Positions 18,797 through 26,636 of a stretch of 34,555 nucleotides of DNA are shown piece by piece (within the stretch, counting starts at the first letter, position 1; the number at the start of each line of letters is the position of its first letter). The notes below the pieces were generated by a model. The model had not been told where the DNA came from, made no database searches, and was given only the letters and a program-made list of their open reading frames with translations. The DNA comes from Candidatus Rokubacteria bacterium 13_2_20CM_69_15_1 (GTDB lineage Bacteria; Methylomirabilota; Methylomirabilia; Rokubacteriales; CSP1-6), in contig MNCR01000071.1 of NCBI GenBank assembly GCA_001914535.1, positions 1-34,555 of the forward strand, in the 5' to 3' direction. Both the position numbers and the translations under genes were made by a program.

Positions 18797-20347
18797 ATGA
18801 ACGCGTCGGACTTCTTGCCCGCGCAGTTCAACGCCGCCGCCTGGTTCGTCGACAAGAACGTCGCGGAGGGTCGGGGCGCCAAGCCGGCGTTCCTCTACGA
18901 GGACCGAACGCTCACGTACGCCGACGCGCACGAGCTCGTCAACCGCACCGGCAACGCGCTCCGCGAGCTCGGTGTCGAGATGGAGCACCGGGTCCTCATG
19001 CTCTGTCTCGACGCGCCGGAGTTCATCGGGACGTTCTGGGGCGCCATCAAGATCGGCGCCGTCCCGGTCCCGGTGAACACGCTGATGCGCACCACCGACT
19101 ACCGCTATTTCCTCGAGGACAGCCGCGCCCGGGTCGCCGTCGTCTCCGCGCCGCTGCTCGCCGAGGCGGCGCCGGCGCTGGTCGAGGCGAAGCACCTCAA
19201 ACACGTGCTGATCGCCGGCGGGAGCCACGGGCCATTCATGTCCTACGAGGACCGGATCGCCCGGGCGTCCGCGACGCTCGAGGCGGCGCCCACGTCGCGG
19301 GACGACGCCGCCTTCTGGCAGTACTCGTCCGGGTCCACCGGGTTCCCGAAGGGCGCGGTCCACCTGCACCACGACATGGCGGTCTGCTGCGAGACCTACG
19401 GCAAGCAGGTCCTCGGGATCCAGCCGACCGATCGGGTCTTCTCGGCGGCGAAGCTCTTCTTCGCGTACGGGCTCGGCAACGCCTGCTTCTTCCCGATGAG
19501 CGTGGGCGCGCAGAGCGTGCTCTACCCGCACCGGCCGACGCCGGAGTCCGTCTTCGAGATCATCGCCCGCTACCGCCCGACGCTCTTCTTCGGCGTGCCG
19601 ACGCTCTACGCCGGCATGCTCGCGGTCAAAGAAGCCGAAGCGCGGTTCGACACCGCGTCGTTGCGGCTCTGCGTGTCGGCGGGCGAGGCGTTGCCCGACG
19701 CGATCTACACGCGCTGGCGTGAGCGGTTCCGCGTCGAGATTATCGACGGCATCGGCACGACGGAGATCGGCCACATCTTCATCTCGAACCGTCCCGGCCT
19801 GGCGCGCCCCGGCTCCTCGGGGCTCCCGGTGCCGGGCTACGAGCTTGCCATCGTGGACGACGAGGGGCGCTCGGTCCCATCGGGCGAGATCGGCAACCTC
19901 CGCGTCAAGGGCGACTCCACGATGGCGTACTACTGGAACAAGCACGAGAAGACCAAGGCGACGCTCTTCGGCGCGTGGATCCAGACGGGCGACAAGTACT
20001 ACGCGGACGAGGACGGCTACTTCTGGTACTGCGGCCGCTCGGACGACATGCTCAAGGTCGGGGGGATCTGGGTCTCGCCGGTCGAGGTCGAGGCGACGCT
20101 CGTGCGCCATCCGGCCGTGCTCGAAGCGGCGGTGGTCGGCCAGGAGGACACCGACCGGCTCGTCAAGCCGAAGGCGGTCATCGTCCTCAAGGAGCCCTGG
20201 AAGGCGTCCGAGGAGCTCGCCAACGAGCTCAAGACCTTCGTGAAGGACAAGATCGCGCCCTACAAGTACCCACGCTGGATCGAGTTCGCCGGCGAGCTGC
20301 CGAAGACCGCGACGGGCAAGATCCAGCGCTTCAAGCTGCGCCGCTGA
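18797..20347 (+). CDS. Benzoate-CoA ligase family protein (BadA/BclA-like)
   Basis: This 516-residue AMP-forming ligase activates an aromatic acid to its CoA ester. It opens FLPAQFNAAAWFVDKNV, typical of benzoate-CoA ligases, and has the P-loop YSSGSTGFPKGAVHLHHDM, the adenylate motif IDGIGTTEIGHIFISN, YYWNKHEKTKAT, and the A10 lysine in LPKTATGKIQRFKLR. GGGGGAG precedes the ATG. It could act on benzoate, 4-hydroxybenzoate or both; the HcrCAB genes make a 4-hydroxybenzoate-tolerant enzyme attractive, but that is not visible in sequence. Confidence 0.92.
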   Translation: MNASDFLPAQFNAAAWFVDKNVAEGRGAKPAFLYEDRTLTYADAHELVNRTGNALRELGVEMEHRVLMLCLDAPEFIGTFWGAIKIGAVPVPVNTLMRTTDYRYFLEDSRARVAVVSAPLLAEAAPALVEAKHLKHVLIAGGSHGPFMSYEDRIARASATLEAAPTSRDDAAFWQYSSGSTGFPKGAVHLHHDMAVCCETYGKQVLGIQPTDRVFSAAKLFFAYGLGNACFFPMSVGAQSVLYPHRPTPESVFEIIARYRPTLFFGVPTLYAGMLAVKEAEARFDTASLRLCVSAGEALPDAIYTRWRERFRVEIIDGIGTTEIGHIFISNRPGLARPGSSGLPVPGYELAIVDDEGRSVPSGEIGNLRVKGDSTMAYYWNKHEKTKATLFGAWIQTGDKYYADEDGYFWYCGRSDDMLKVGGIWVSPVEVEATLVRHPAVLEAAVVGQEDTDRLVKPKAVIVLKEPWKASEELANELKTFVKDKIAPYKYPRWIEFAGELPKTATGKIQRFKLRR

Positions 20348-20364
20348 AGCGCGGAGCCGCGACC

Positions 20365-21642
20365 GTGTTCGATCGCGCGCTGGAGACGCTGCCGCCCGAT
20401 CACCTGCACCTGCATCAGTGGCACCGCGTCCGGGCCATGGCGCGCGAGCTGCTCGCCTCCAATCCGTTCGTCGGCGCGAAGTGGCGCGCCGCCGGCGTCC
20501 GCGCGGTGGACGACCTCTCGGGCTGGGACGACTTCCGCCGGCTGCCCTTCACGCGCAAGGTCGAGCTCGTCGAGGACCAGGCGGCGCACCCGCCCTTCGG
20601 CACTAACCTCACGTACCCGCTCGAGCGATACGTGCGGGTCCACCAGACTTCCGGCACGAGCGGGCAGCCGATCCGCTGGCTCGAGACACCGGAGTCGTGG
20701 GAATGGTGGGCGCGGTGTTGGGCGTTCGTCCTGCGCGGGGCGGGCGTCGAGCCGGCGGACCGCGTCTTCTTCCCGTTTTCGTTCGGCCTCTTCATCGGCT
20801 TCTGGGCGGGCTTCGAGGGCGCGCGCGCCCTCGGCGCGCTCGCGATCCCGGGCGGCGGGCAGGACTCGGCGACGCGGCTCGGATGGATGCAGGCGCTCGG
20901 CGCGACCGCGCTCGTGTGCACGCCCTCGTATGCGCTCCATCTGATCGAGGTGGCCCGCGAGCGTGGCCAGGATCCGTCCAAGGGCTCTGTGAGGATCACC
21001 GTCCACGCCGGCGAGCCGGGCGCCTCCATTCCCGCGGTGCGCGCACGCATCGAGGCGGGGTGGGGTTGCCGCGCCTACGATCATGCGGGCATGACCGAGG
21101 TCGGCGCCTACGCGTACGAATGCGCCGAGCAGGCGGGGCTCCACGTGAACGAGAGCGAGTTCGTCGCCGAGGTGATCGACCCGACGACCGGCGCGCCCGC
21201 GCGCGACGGCGAGCTCGTCCTCACGAACCTCGGGCGCGTCGGCTCGCCCGTCATCCGGTACCGCACGGGCGACCGCGTGCGCCTCGCCGCTCCACCGTGC
21301 GCATGCGGACGGACGTTCGTCCGCCTGGAGGGGGGCATTCTCGGCCGGTTCGACGACATGCTCATCGTCCGCGGCGTCAACGTCTTCCCCGCGGCGATCG
21401 AGGGCGTCGTGCGCCGCTTCCCGACGGTCGACGAGTTTCAGATCGAGGTGTTCCGCCACGGCGAGCTCGACGAGGTTCGCCTGCTGATCGAGCTCGAAGA
21501 CGCCGCCGGCGCGCGCCCGGTCCAGGAGGCGCTCCGCGAAGCACTCGGCATCCGCCTCGAGGTCGCCGCCGTGCCGCCGAAGAGCCTCCCGCGCCACGAG
21601 CTCAAGGCGCGCCGCGTCGTGCGGCGAACGCCGGGCGCGTGA
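20365..21642 (+). CDS. Phenylacetate-CoA ligase-type (PaaK-family) ligase
   Basis: This 425-residue enzyme belongs to the shorter PaaK branch of AMP-forming ligases: PFTRKVELVEDQAAHPPFG, P-loop HQTSGTSGQPIRW, YDHAGMTEVGAYAYEC, SPVIRYRTGDRV, a four-Cys-like CACG loop, and RFDDMLIVRGVNVFP at the hinge. The start is the GTG at 20365, 17 nt after the preceding stop, with only a weak GGAG upstream. As a second ligase in the operon it may take a different substrate (phenylacetate or a hydroxylated benzoate). It is the last gene of the run that begins at 10544. Confidence 0.88.
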   Translation: MFDRALETLPPDHLHLHQWHRVRAMARELLASNPFVGAKWRAAGVRAVDDLSGWDDFRRLPFTRKVELVEDQAAHPPFGTNLTYPLERYVRVHQTSGTSGQPIRWLETPESWEWWARCWAFVLRGAGVEPADRVFFPFSFGLFIGFWAGFEGARALGALAIPGGGQDSATRLGWMQALGATALVCTPSYALHLIEVARERGQDPSKGSVRITVHAGEPGASIPAVRARIEAGWGCRAYDHAGMTEVGAYAYECAEQAGLHVNESEFVAEVIDPTTGAPARDGELVLTNLGRVGSPVIRYRTGDRVRLAAPPCACGRTFVRLEGGILGRFDDMLIVRGVNVFPAAIEGVVRRFPTVDEFQIEVFRHGELDEVRLLIELEDAAGARPVQEALREALGIRLEVAAVPPKSLPRHELKARRVVRRTPGA

Positions 21643-21737
21643 GCATCGAGGCGGGCTTCGTTCGGGCGCCTCCAACGGCCGAATCCGGAATTTCCGGCCG
21701 GCCGCAGGAAGACGACTCGATCTCTCGCTCGATCGGC

Positions 21738-21743
21738 TATCAT
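21738..21743 (+). promoter_or_regulatory. Candidate -10 box for the cyclase gene
   Basis: TATCAT lies in the 172-nt stretch after the PaaK-type ligase, 5 nt before an in-frame GTG at 21749 and 71 nt before the ATG at 21815. If it is used, either a leaderless GTG start or a longer leader results. No convincing -35 is present. Confidence 0.3.
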
Positions 21744-21814
21744 TTCAAGTGACGGGCAGGGGTCGGCCCGGCTGGTTGCCGTCGCCGGGGGCGTCCCTTG
21801 TAGGGTCACGCGAG

Positions 21815-23899
21815 ATGGAACCAGATCGCAAGGAAGCCAAGAAGACGCACGCTCCCGAGATTGCCTCAGGGGTGTCGTTCGGCTCGACCGTCACCCTCCT
21901 CTTCAGCGACATTCGCGGCTTCACGGACTACACCGACCAGTACGGTGACGCGGCCGCGTACCAGGTCCTCCAGGAGCACAACGCCATCGTCCGCAAGCAG
22001 ATCGAGGCGTTCGGCGGCCAGGTCGTCAAGACCCAGGGCGACAGCTTCATGGTCGCCTTCACGACCGCGCGCGGCGCGATCCTGTGCGCGGTCGCGATCC
22101 AGCACGCCCTGGGCGCGGCGAACCGGAACCAGTCGGGGACCCGCATCGCCATCGGCATTGGCATCAACACCGGCGAGCCGATCCAGGAAGGCGGCGACTT
22201 CTTCGGCGGCATGGTGAACCTGGCCGCCCGGATCTGCGCGGCGGCGGGCCCGGGCGAGATCTTCATCGCGGAGACCACGCGGTACGTCGCGGGCCGGATC
22301 GAGTCGGTCGAATTCGTCGATCGGGGGCTCCACGAGCTCAAGGGCTTCCAGGAGCCTCAGCGGGTGATCGAGGTGCGATGGCAGTCGTCCGGGGCCGAGC
22401 CCTCCGGCGCGAAGGAGGCCGAGATCGCGGCCGTGATGCAGAATGCGATCGACGTGCTGAACCGCGTGCTCGGTGTCGCGCACGCGGACGATCCGGTGTT
22501 CCGGCCGCTCGTCGAGTGCCAGGCCAAGGCCAGCGACCTGCGGCTGACCCTCTCCCGCTCCGCGTCCGATCGCCAGAGCCAGAGCGTGCAGCGGATCCAG
22601 GAGGCGATCCGCCCGTTCGAGGACTTCGTCACGCTCCTCGTCGAGCGGGACACCCTCGAGGAGCAGCGCTCGGCGCAGATCGAGACCCGCGTCGCCCGCT
22701 CGTTCGGCTGGCCGCTGGTGACCGCCGCGGCGCGTGGGCGGCTGTCCTTCGCCGGCGCGCCAGCGCCCACACCAGCGCCCGCGCCTGCGGCCCCACCGCC
22801 GCCAGCGCCGAGGCCAGCGCCCAGGCCGGCGCCGGCGCCCGCGGCCACACCGACGTCAGCACCCGCGCCGCCGCCAGTGCCCGCGGCGCCGCCAGCGCCG
22901 ACGAGGGCGCCCGCGCCGAAGGCGGCGGAGGTTCCCACCGGGTTTGCCGCTCCCCGCACGTCGGCGGTCGAGGCGCCCGCGGTGAGAATCGACCCGCGCG
23001 GCGCGGGCGTGCGCTGGTGGGCCCCCGCGTGCGAAGCCTGGAGCGAGTGGAAGTCGTCGGGCATCGCGTGGGCCTACGCCCTGCGCCTCGTCGTCGCCGA
23101 GTACCCCCACCTGCTCGCCGTGCCCATCCGAGAGAGTGCCGCGCACGCAGAGCGGCTGGCCGCCGGCTACTTTCTCCTCCTCGAGCACGTCGAGAACCGG
23201 TCGCCGGGGTTCGTGCAGGCCGCTGTCGCGCGCGCGCTCGGCCAGGGCCGGGGCGCCGGCGAACCGGAGGTGCTCGGGCGAGAGCTCTACGAGCTGCTCG
23301 TCACCGATGGCCGGCTGCGCGAGACCTATGCGGCGTTCGTGAGCGACGTCATGGGCACCGCCATCCCCAACCCGGGTCTCTGGGCCGACGTTGGTATCGT
23401 CGAGCAGGAGAACGCGACCGAGGTCATCACACACCGGGGCCGCGTCGTCGGTGAGACCCAGGAGCAGACCGAGCGCGTGACCGCGCAGACAGAGCGCACG
23501 ACCGATCACCGATTCGCGGTGGCATTGGCGCCGCTCACCGCGCGGTTTTTCTACATCAAGCCGGGTGATCTGAAGACACCGCGTGACGTCGACATCAAGG
23601 TGACGAAGGACGGCCAGCCGTCGGACCACGCCTGGCACGTGACGCTGAAGACGAGCCTCGTCGTCCGCTCGGAGCCGAAGCGCCTCGGACCCAAGGGCGT
23701 TGTCGTCAAGGGGCTGGGCCGAGAGTTCGCCGGCGTCTGGATCGGGGTCTTCAACGCCGATCCGGCGAACCCGGCGAGCTACGAGGTCGTGATGGCCGTG
23801 CGGCCGCCCGGACCGACAGGACCGACAGGGCCGCCGGGACCGATAGGACCGACGCCGCGCAAAGCGTCGCCGTTCGCGCCGCCCGGGCGCCGGCACTAG
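21815..23899 (+). CDS. Class III adenylate cyclase with proline-rich linker and collagen-like tail
   Basis: The protein has 694 residues. The N-terminal cyclase homology domain (about 22-195) has metal-binding D32 (FSDIRGFTDYT) and D76 (KTQGDSFMV), the adenine-selecting pair K72 and D128, and transition-state N135 and R139 (MVNLAARI), so activity with ATP is predicted. A region rich in Gln/Arg/Glu follows, then a Pro-Ala linker (about 310-385) and an unrecognised domain of about 300 residues (starting VRWWAPACEAWSEWK; includes TEVITHRGRVVGETQEQTE). The tail carries GPTGPTGPPGPIGPTP, collagen-like Gly-X-Y triplets. No membrane segment is seen. The start is uncertain: the ATG at 21815 has a weak ribosome site, and a GTG at 21749 would add 22 residues. 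The unknown half may be the sensor or target-binding part. Confidence 0.85.
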   Translation: MEPDRKEAKKTHAPEIASGVSFGSTVTLLFSDIRGFTDYTDQYGDAAAYQVLQEHNAIVRKQIEAFGGQVVKTQGDSFMVAFTTARGAILCAVAIQHALGAANRNQSGTRIAIGIGINTGEPIQEGGDFFGGMVNLAARICAAAGPGEIFIAETTRYVAGRIESVEFVDRGLHELKGFQEPQRVIEVRWQSSGAEPSGAKEAEIAAVMQNAIDVLNRVLGVAHADDPVFRPLVECQAKASDLRLTLSRSASDRQSQSVQRIQEAIRPFEDFVTLLVERDTLEEQRSAQIETRVARSFGWPLVTAAARGRLSFAGAPAPTPAPAPAAPPPPAPRPAPRPAPAPAATPTSAPAPPPVPAAPPAPTRAPAPKAAEVPTGFAAPRTSAVEAPAVRIDPRGAGVRWWAPACEAWSEWKSSGIAWAYALRLVVAEYPHLLAVPIRESAAHAERLAAGYFLLLEHVENRSPGFVQAAVARALGQGRGAGEPEVLGRELYELLVTDGRLRETYAAFVSDVMGTAIPNPGLWADVGIVEQENATEVITHRGRVVGETQEQTERVTAQTERTTDHRFAVALAPLTARFFYIKPGDLKTPRDVDIKVTKDGQPSDHAWHVTLKTSLVVRSEPKRLGPKGVVVKGLGREFAGVWIGVFNADPANPASYEVVMAVRPPGPTGPTGPPGPIGPTPRKASPFAPPGRRH

Positions 23900-24010
23900 C
23901 GGGTCCGCGCACGACGGGGATTTGGCGGAGCGTCGCGACGTGATTTCTCGGCCGTAGGACGTTCCGCTCCGACGACCGCCGCACGCCGTGAGATCGTCGA
24001 GCTCCCCACC

Positions 24011-24628
24011 ATGACCCACGAACCGACCCGCGAACCCTTCGACACGCTCGCGTCGGCGGCCCCCCCGGACCGGCCGCGCCGTGAGCGGGGACGCGGTTCC
24101 ATCCCATGGATCGTCGGCGCGGCTGCGGTGGCCGGCGTCGCCGCCGCGTTCTCGGGCGCCTTCGTCGCCGGACACTACGAGGCGCGGCTCGGGCAGATGG
24201 CCCGCGAGCTCGTGGCGACGCGCCAGCGCCTGCAGCGCGAGGTCGCCGCGTTGAACGACCAGCTCGCCCTCTACCGGAGCGCTGCGGACCTGCTGCGTGA
24301 CCCGGCGACCCGGGTCGTGACCCTCCGGGGTCTGGGCCCGAGCCCCGGAGCGTTGGGGCGGGTGATCTGGCACCGGTCTGCGGGCGGCCAGCTGTTCGTC
24401 GCGAAGCTGCCGCCGCCGCCGCCGGGCAAGGCGTATGAGTTGTGGACGATCGGCCAGGGTCCGCCGCGGCCCGCGGGCGTCTTCCGGGTGGACGCCGAAG
24501 GGCGGGCGACTCAGCGCGTGGAGCCGGTGGCGGGCGGCGAGCGCGTGAAGGGCTTCACCGTCACGCTCGAGCCGGAGCGTGGCGTGCCGGCGCCGACCGG
24601 GCCGATGGTCCTCGCGTCGGCCCGGTAG
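24011..24628 (+). CDS. RskA-like membrane protein (anti-sigma-K C-terminal domain)
   Basis: This 205-residue protein has a short charged N-terminus, one membrane helix (residues about 31-53, IPWIVGAAAVAGVAAAFSGA), a coiled coil (RQRLQREVAALNDQLALY), then a periplasmic domain with GQLFVAKLPPPPPGKAYELW, PAGVFRVDAEG and KGFTVTLEPERGVPAPTGPM. These are the marks of the anti-sigma-K factor RskA C-terminus. The cytosolic zinc-finger anti-sigma domain normally present is missing, and no sigma factor gene lies nearby, so it may not be a true anti-sigma factor. The ATG lacks a strong ribosome site; the 111-nt stretch upstream shows nothing recognisable. Confidence 0.8.
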   Translation: MTHEPTREPFDTLASAAPPDRPRRERGRGSIPWIVGAAAVAGVAAAFSGAFVAGHYEARLGQMARELVATRQRLQREVAALNDQLALYRSAADLLRDPATRVVTLRGLGPSPGALGRVIWHRSAGGQLFVAKLPPPPPGKAYELWTIGQGPPRPAGVFRVDAEGRATQRVEPVAGGERVKGFTVTLEPERGVPAPTGPMVLASAR

Positions 24629-24644
24629 CCGCGGTGCCTTGGAG

Positions 24645-24650
24645 TATACT
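24645..24650 (+). promoter_or_regulatory. Candidate -10 box for the DinB-like gene
   Basis: TATACT, one mismatch from consensus, lies 39 nt before the ATG at 24690 with AAGGAGT in between at 24676-24682. The -35 region is GC-rich and unconvincing. Confidence 0.35.
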
Positions 24651-24689
24651 GCGAGCGAAGTCGATCACTCACGCCGAAGGAGTCCCTCG

Positions 24690-25235
24690 ATGAGTCTTCC
24701 GAAGCCCGTGGAGACGTTGTGGAATGAGCTCCAGGCCGTGCGCGTCGACGTCCTCAGAGAAGCGGAGGGGCTCACGCAGCGCCAGGCGGACTGGAAGCCG
24801 AGCGCGACGGACTGGTCGGTCGGCGAGATCGTCGACCACTTGACGATCGCCGAGATCGCGACGGGCAAGCTCACCACCAAGCTCACGAAAGAGGCCGCGG
24901 CGGCGGGGACGCTCGCGCAGTGGCCGGCCGACCTCACGGCGTTCGCCACGCTTCCGCCCGATCCGCCGGGGCCGGCGGAGGCGCCGGAGGTGGTGCGGCC
25001 GTCGCACGGCAAGACGATCGGCGAGCTGATCGCGACCATGAGGGCCACCCGCGAGCGGAGCCGGCAGTCCATCGAGAAGCTCGCGACGCTCGATCCGCGC
25101 AAGCTCCGCTTCAAGCACTTCCGGCTCGGCGATCTCGACCTCGCCCAGTGGTGGCAGCTCCAGATCCGGCACGACCGGATCCATCTCGCCCAGGTTCGCG
25201 ACGTCCGGCGCGCGCCGGGGTTCCCCAAGGCCTGA
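24690..25235 (+). CDS. DinB-like (DinB_2) metal-binding protein
   Basis: This 181-residue all-helical protein belongs to the DinB/YfiT family: WNELQAVRVDVLREAEGLTQ, then DWSVGEIVDHLTIAE with His50, and a late RHDRIHLAQV providing two more His. The three His form the usual nickel or zinc site. Some relatives are thiol transferases or stress proteins, but no function can be assigned. AAGGAGT precedes the ATG. A 33-nt gap leads to ttuB. Confidence 0.85.
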   Translation: MSLPKPVETLWNELQAVRVDVLREAEGLTQRQADWKPSATDWSVGEIVDHLTIAEIATGKLTTKLTKEAAAAGTLAQWPADLTAFATLPPDPPGPAEAPEVVRPSHGKTIGELIATMRATRERSRQSIEKLATLDPRKLRFKHFRLGDLDLAQWWQLQIRHDRIHLAQVRDVRRAPGFPKA

Positions 25236-25268
25236 GGGGAGGGCGCGGCTCGGCGCGTGACGAGTCCC

Positions 25269-25469
25269 ATGAAGGTCATCTTGCGGAACCCCCGGCGCGA
25301 GATCGAGGTGGCGGGCGGGCGCCGCGTGAAGGACGTGCTGCGCGAGCTTCATATCCTGCCCGAGACCGTCCTCGTGATCCGTGGTGACGAGCTGATCACG
25401 GCCGACCAGGTGGTGCGCGACGGCGACACGATCGAGCTGCGACCGGTCATGTCGGGAGGGGCGCGATGA
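25269..25469 (+). CDS. ttuB: Ubiquitin-like sulfur carrier TtuB (ThiS/MoaD family)
   Basis: This 66-residue beta-grasp protein (MKVILRNPRREIEV, then LPETVLVIRGDELITAD and DGDTIELRPVMSGG) carries sulfur as a C-terminal thiocarboxylate for tRNA 2-thiolation. The chain ends SGGAR rather than the bare GG that must be adenylated, so two residues may need removal. I chose the ATG at 25269 because the beta strand begins there; a GTG at 25257 would add four residues. The stop overlaps the ttuA ATG, a tight coupling that supports the role. Confidence 0.82.
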   Translation: MKVILRNPRREIEVAGGRRVKDVLRELHILPETVLVIRGDELITADQVVRDGDTIELRPVMSGGAR

Positions 25470-26368
25470 AGTGCCGGAAGTGCGGTGGGACGGCGGTGCT
25501 CGAGCTGCGCCGCCACAATGCCGCGTTCTGCGCCCCGGACTTCCTCGACTTCTTCCGGAACCAGGTCCGTGAGGCGGTCCGGAAGTACCGCATGCTCGAC
25601 AAGGATGAGCACGTGCTCGTGGCCGTGTCCGGCGGCAAGGACTCGCTCGCGCTCTGGGACGTCCTGCTCGACGAGGGCTACCGGACGACGGGACTCTACC
25701 TCGACCTCGGCATCTTCGACTACTCGGTGGAGTCCAGGCGGAAGTGCGAGGCGTTCGCCGCGGGCCGCGGCGTTCCGCTGATCGTGGCCTCCGTGGCCGA
25801 GGAGGTCGGGGGGCCCGTCCCCGTCATCAAGGAGGTCACGCGACGGCCCCCGTGCTCGGGCTGCGGCCTCTCCAAGCGGTATCTCATGAATCGCGTCGCG
25901 CTCGACCGCGGCATCGGCGTCGTCGCGACCGGCCACAACCTCGACGACGAGGCGGCGACGCTGTTCGGCTCGATCGCCCACTGGCAGACCGACGCGCTCG
26001 CGCGCCAGTCGCCCGCGCTGCCGTCCACGCACGCCAAGCTGGTTCGGCGCGTAAAGCCGCTCTACCGCCTCTCCGAGCTCGAGACGTCCGCGTACGCCTT
26101 CTTGAGAAGGATCGACTACATCGTGGAGGAGTGCCCGTTCGCCAAGGGCGCCACCTCGATCGCGCACAAGGAGATCCTGAACCGGATGGAGGACGCCTCG
26201 CCGGGCGCGAAGCACAATTTCTTGTTCGGCTTCCTGGAAAAAGCCCGCGCGGCGTTCGAGCGCACCGAGGCGGTCGAGCTCCGCGAGTGCGCACGCTGCG
26301 GTCAGGTCACCACCGGGACGATCTGCGCCTTCTGCAAGCTCGCGGACCAGGTCAAGCGGACGCTGTAG
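25466..26368 (+). CDS. ttuA: tRNA-5-methyluridine54 2-sulfurtransferase TtuA
   Basis: This 300-residue protein is an N-type PP-loop enzyme that thiolates tRNA, probably U54, taking sulfur from TtuB. It has an N-terminal zinc finger (CRKC, then H/C at 17-22), the PP-loop SGGKDS at 55-60, iron-sulfur Cys C130, C133 (PPCSGCGLSKRYLMN) and C223 (EECPFA), and a C-terminal zinc finger with C275, C278, C287 and C290. These positions match the Thermus enzyme as I recall it. In known organisms this modification raises tRNA heat stability; its presence hints at, but does not prove, a thermotolerant ancestry. Confidence 0.92.
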   Translation: MKCRKCGGTAVLELRRHNAAFCAPDFLDFFRNQVREAVRKYRMLDKDEHVLVAVSGGKDSLALWDVLLDEGYRTTGLYLDLGIFDYSVESRRKCEAFAAGRGVPLIVASVAEEVGGPVPVIKEVTRRPPCSGCGLSKRYLMNRVALDRGIGVVATGHNLDDEAATLFGSIAHWQTDALARQSPALPSTHAKLVRRVKPLYRLSELETSAYAFLRRIDYIVEECPFAKGATSIAHKEILNRMEDASPGAKHNFLFGFLEKARAAFERTEAVELRECARCGQVTTGTICAFCKLADQVKRTL

Positions 26369-26423
26369 CGGGCGGAGCCAGGCCGGCTCATTCCGAGGGT
26401 GGCCGGAGCGAGGGACCCGCCGG

Positions 26424-26569
26424 CTCCGGACGCCCGCTCCGAGCGTATCTCGAGCTCGCGGCCGCGATGGCGATCGTCGGCAGCTCGGTCGTCGTTGGCA
26501 AGCTGGTCGTCGTTAGGCGGGGCGTGCGTGATCGGCGGCATCGCTTTGCTCGCGTGGGAGCGGGCTTGA
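26424..26569 (+). pseudogene. Remnants of an EamA/DMT-family transporter
   Basis: In the 268 nt between ttuA and the thiolase start, one frame reads RAYLELAAAMAIVGSSVVVG followed by KLVVV (ATG at 26467), which looks like the first membrane helix of an EamA transporter. A different frame then reads GACVIGGIALLAWERA and stops at 26567-26569, which looks like the last helix and tail. About 250 middle residues are missing, so I infer a gene collapsed by deletion plus frameshift. Just upstream, 26403-26409 and 26423-26429 (CCGGAGC/GCTCCGG) form a 7-bp stem, without a T run. Confidence 0.42.
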
Positions 26570-26590
26570 GCGGCCGCGGGGGTCCTCATG

Positions 26591-26596
26591 TAGAAT
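26591..26596 (+). promoter_or_regulatory. Candidate -10 box for the thiolase gene
   Basis: TAGAAT, identical to the box before the adenosyltransferase gene, ends 40 nt before the ATG at 26637. No -35 is evident. The in-frame ATG at 26595 overlaps this box and is therefore not favoured as start. Confidence 0.35.
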
Positions 26597-26636
26597 GAAT
26601 CACGGTTCAGTCAACGTCACGACCCGGGGGGCCGCC

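Noticed and set aside
22754-22940. Proline/alanine-rich tract as an independent repeat array or CRISPR-like element
   Set aside because: Codons vary, no regular spacer-repeat pattern exists, and it is continuous with the cyclase reading frame as a flexible linker.
26403-26429. Rho-independent terminator after ttuA
   Set aside because: The 7-bp stem has a 13-nt loop and no T run; kept only as a note with the EamA remnant.
26403-26460. Further copy of the two-hairpin repeat upstream of the EamA remnant
   Set aside because: Only short GC-rich similarity; neither the 12-bp nor the 8-bp stem sequence is present.
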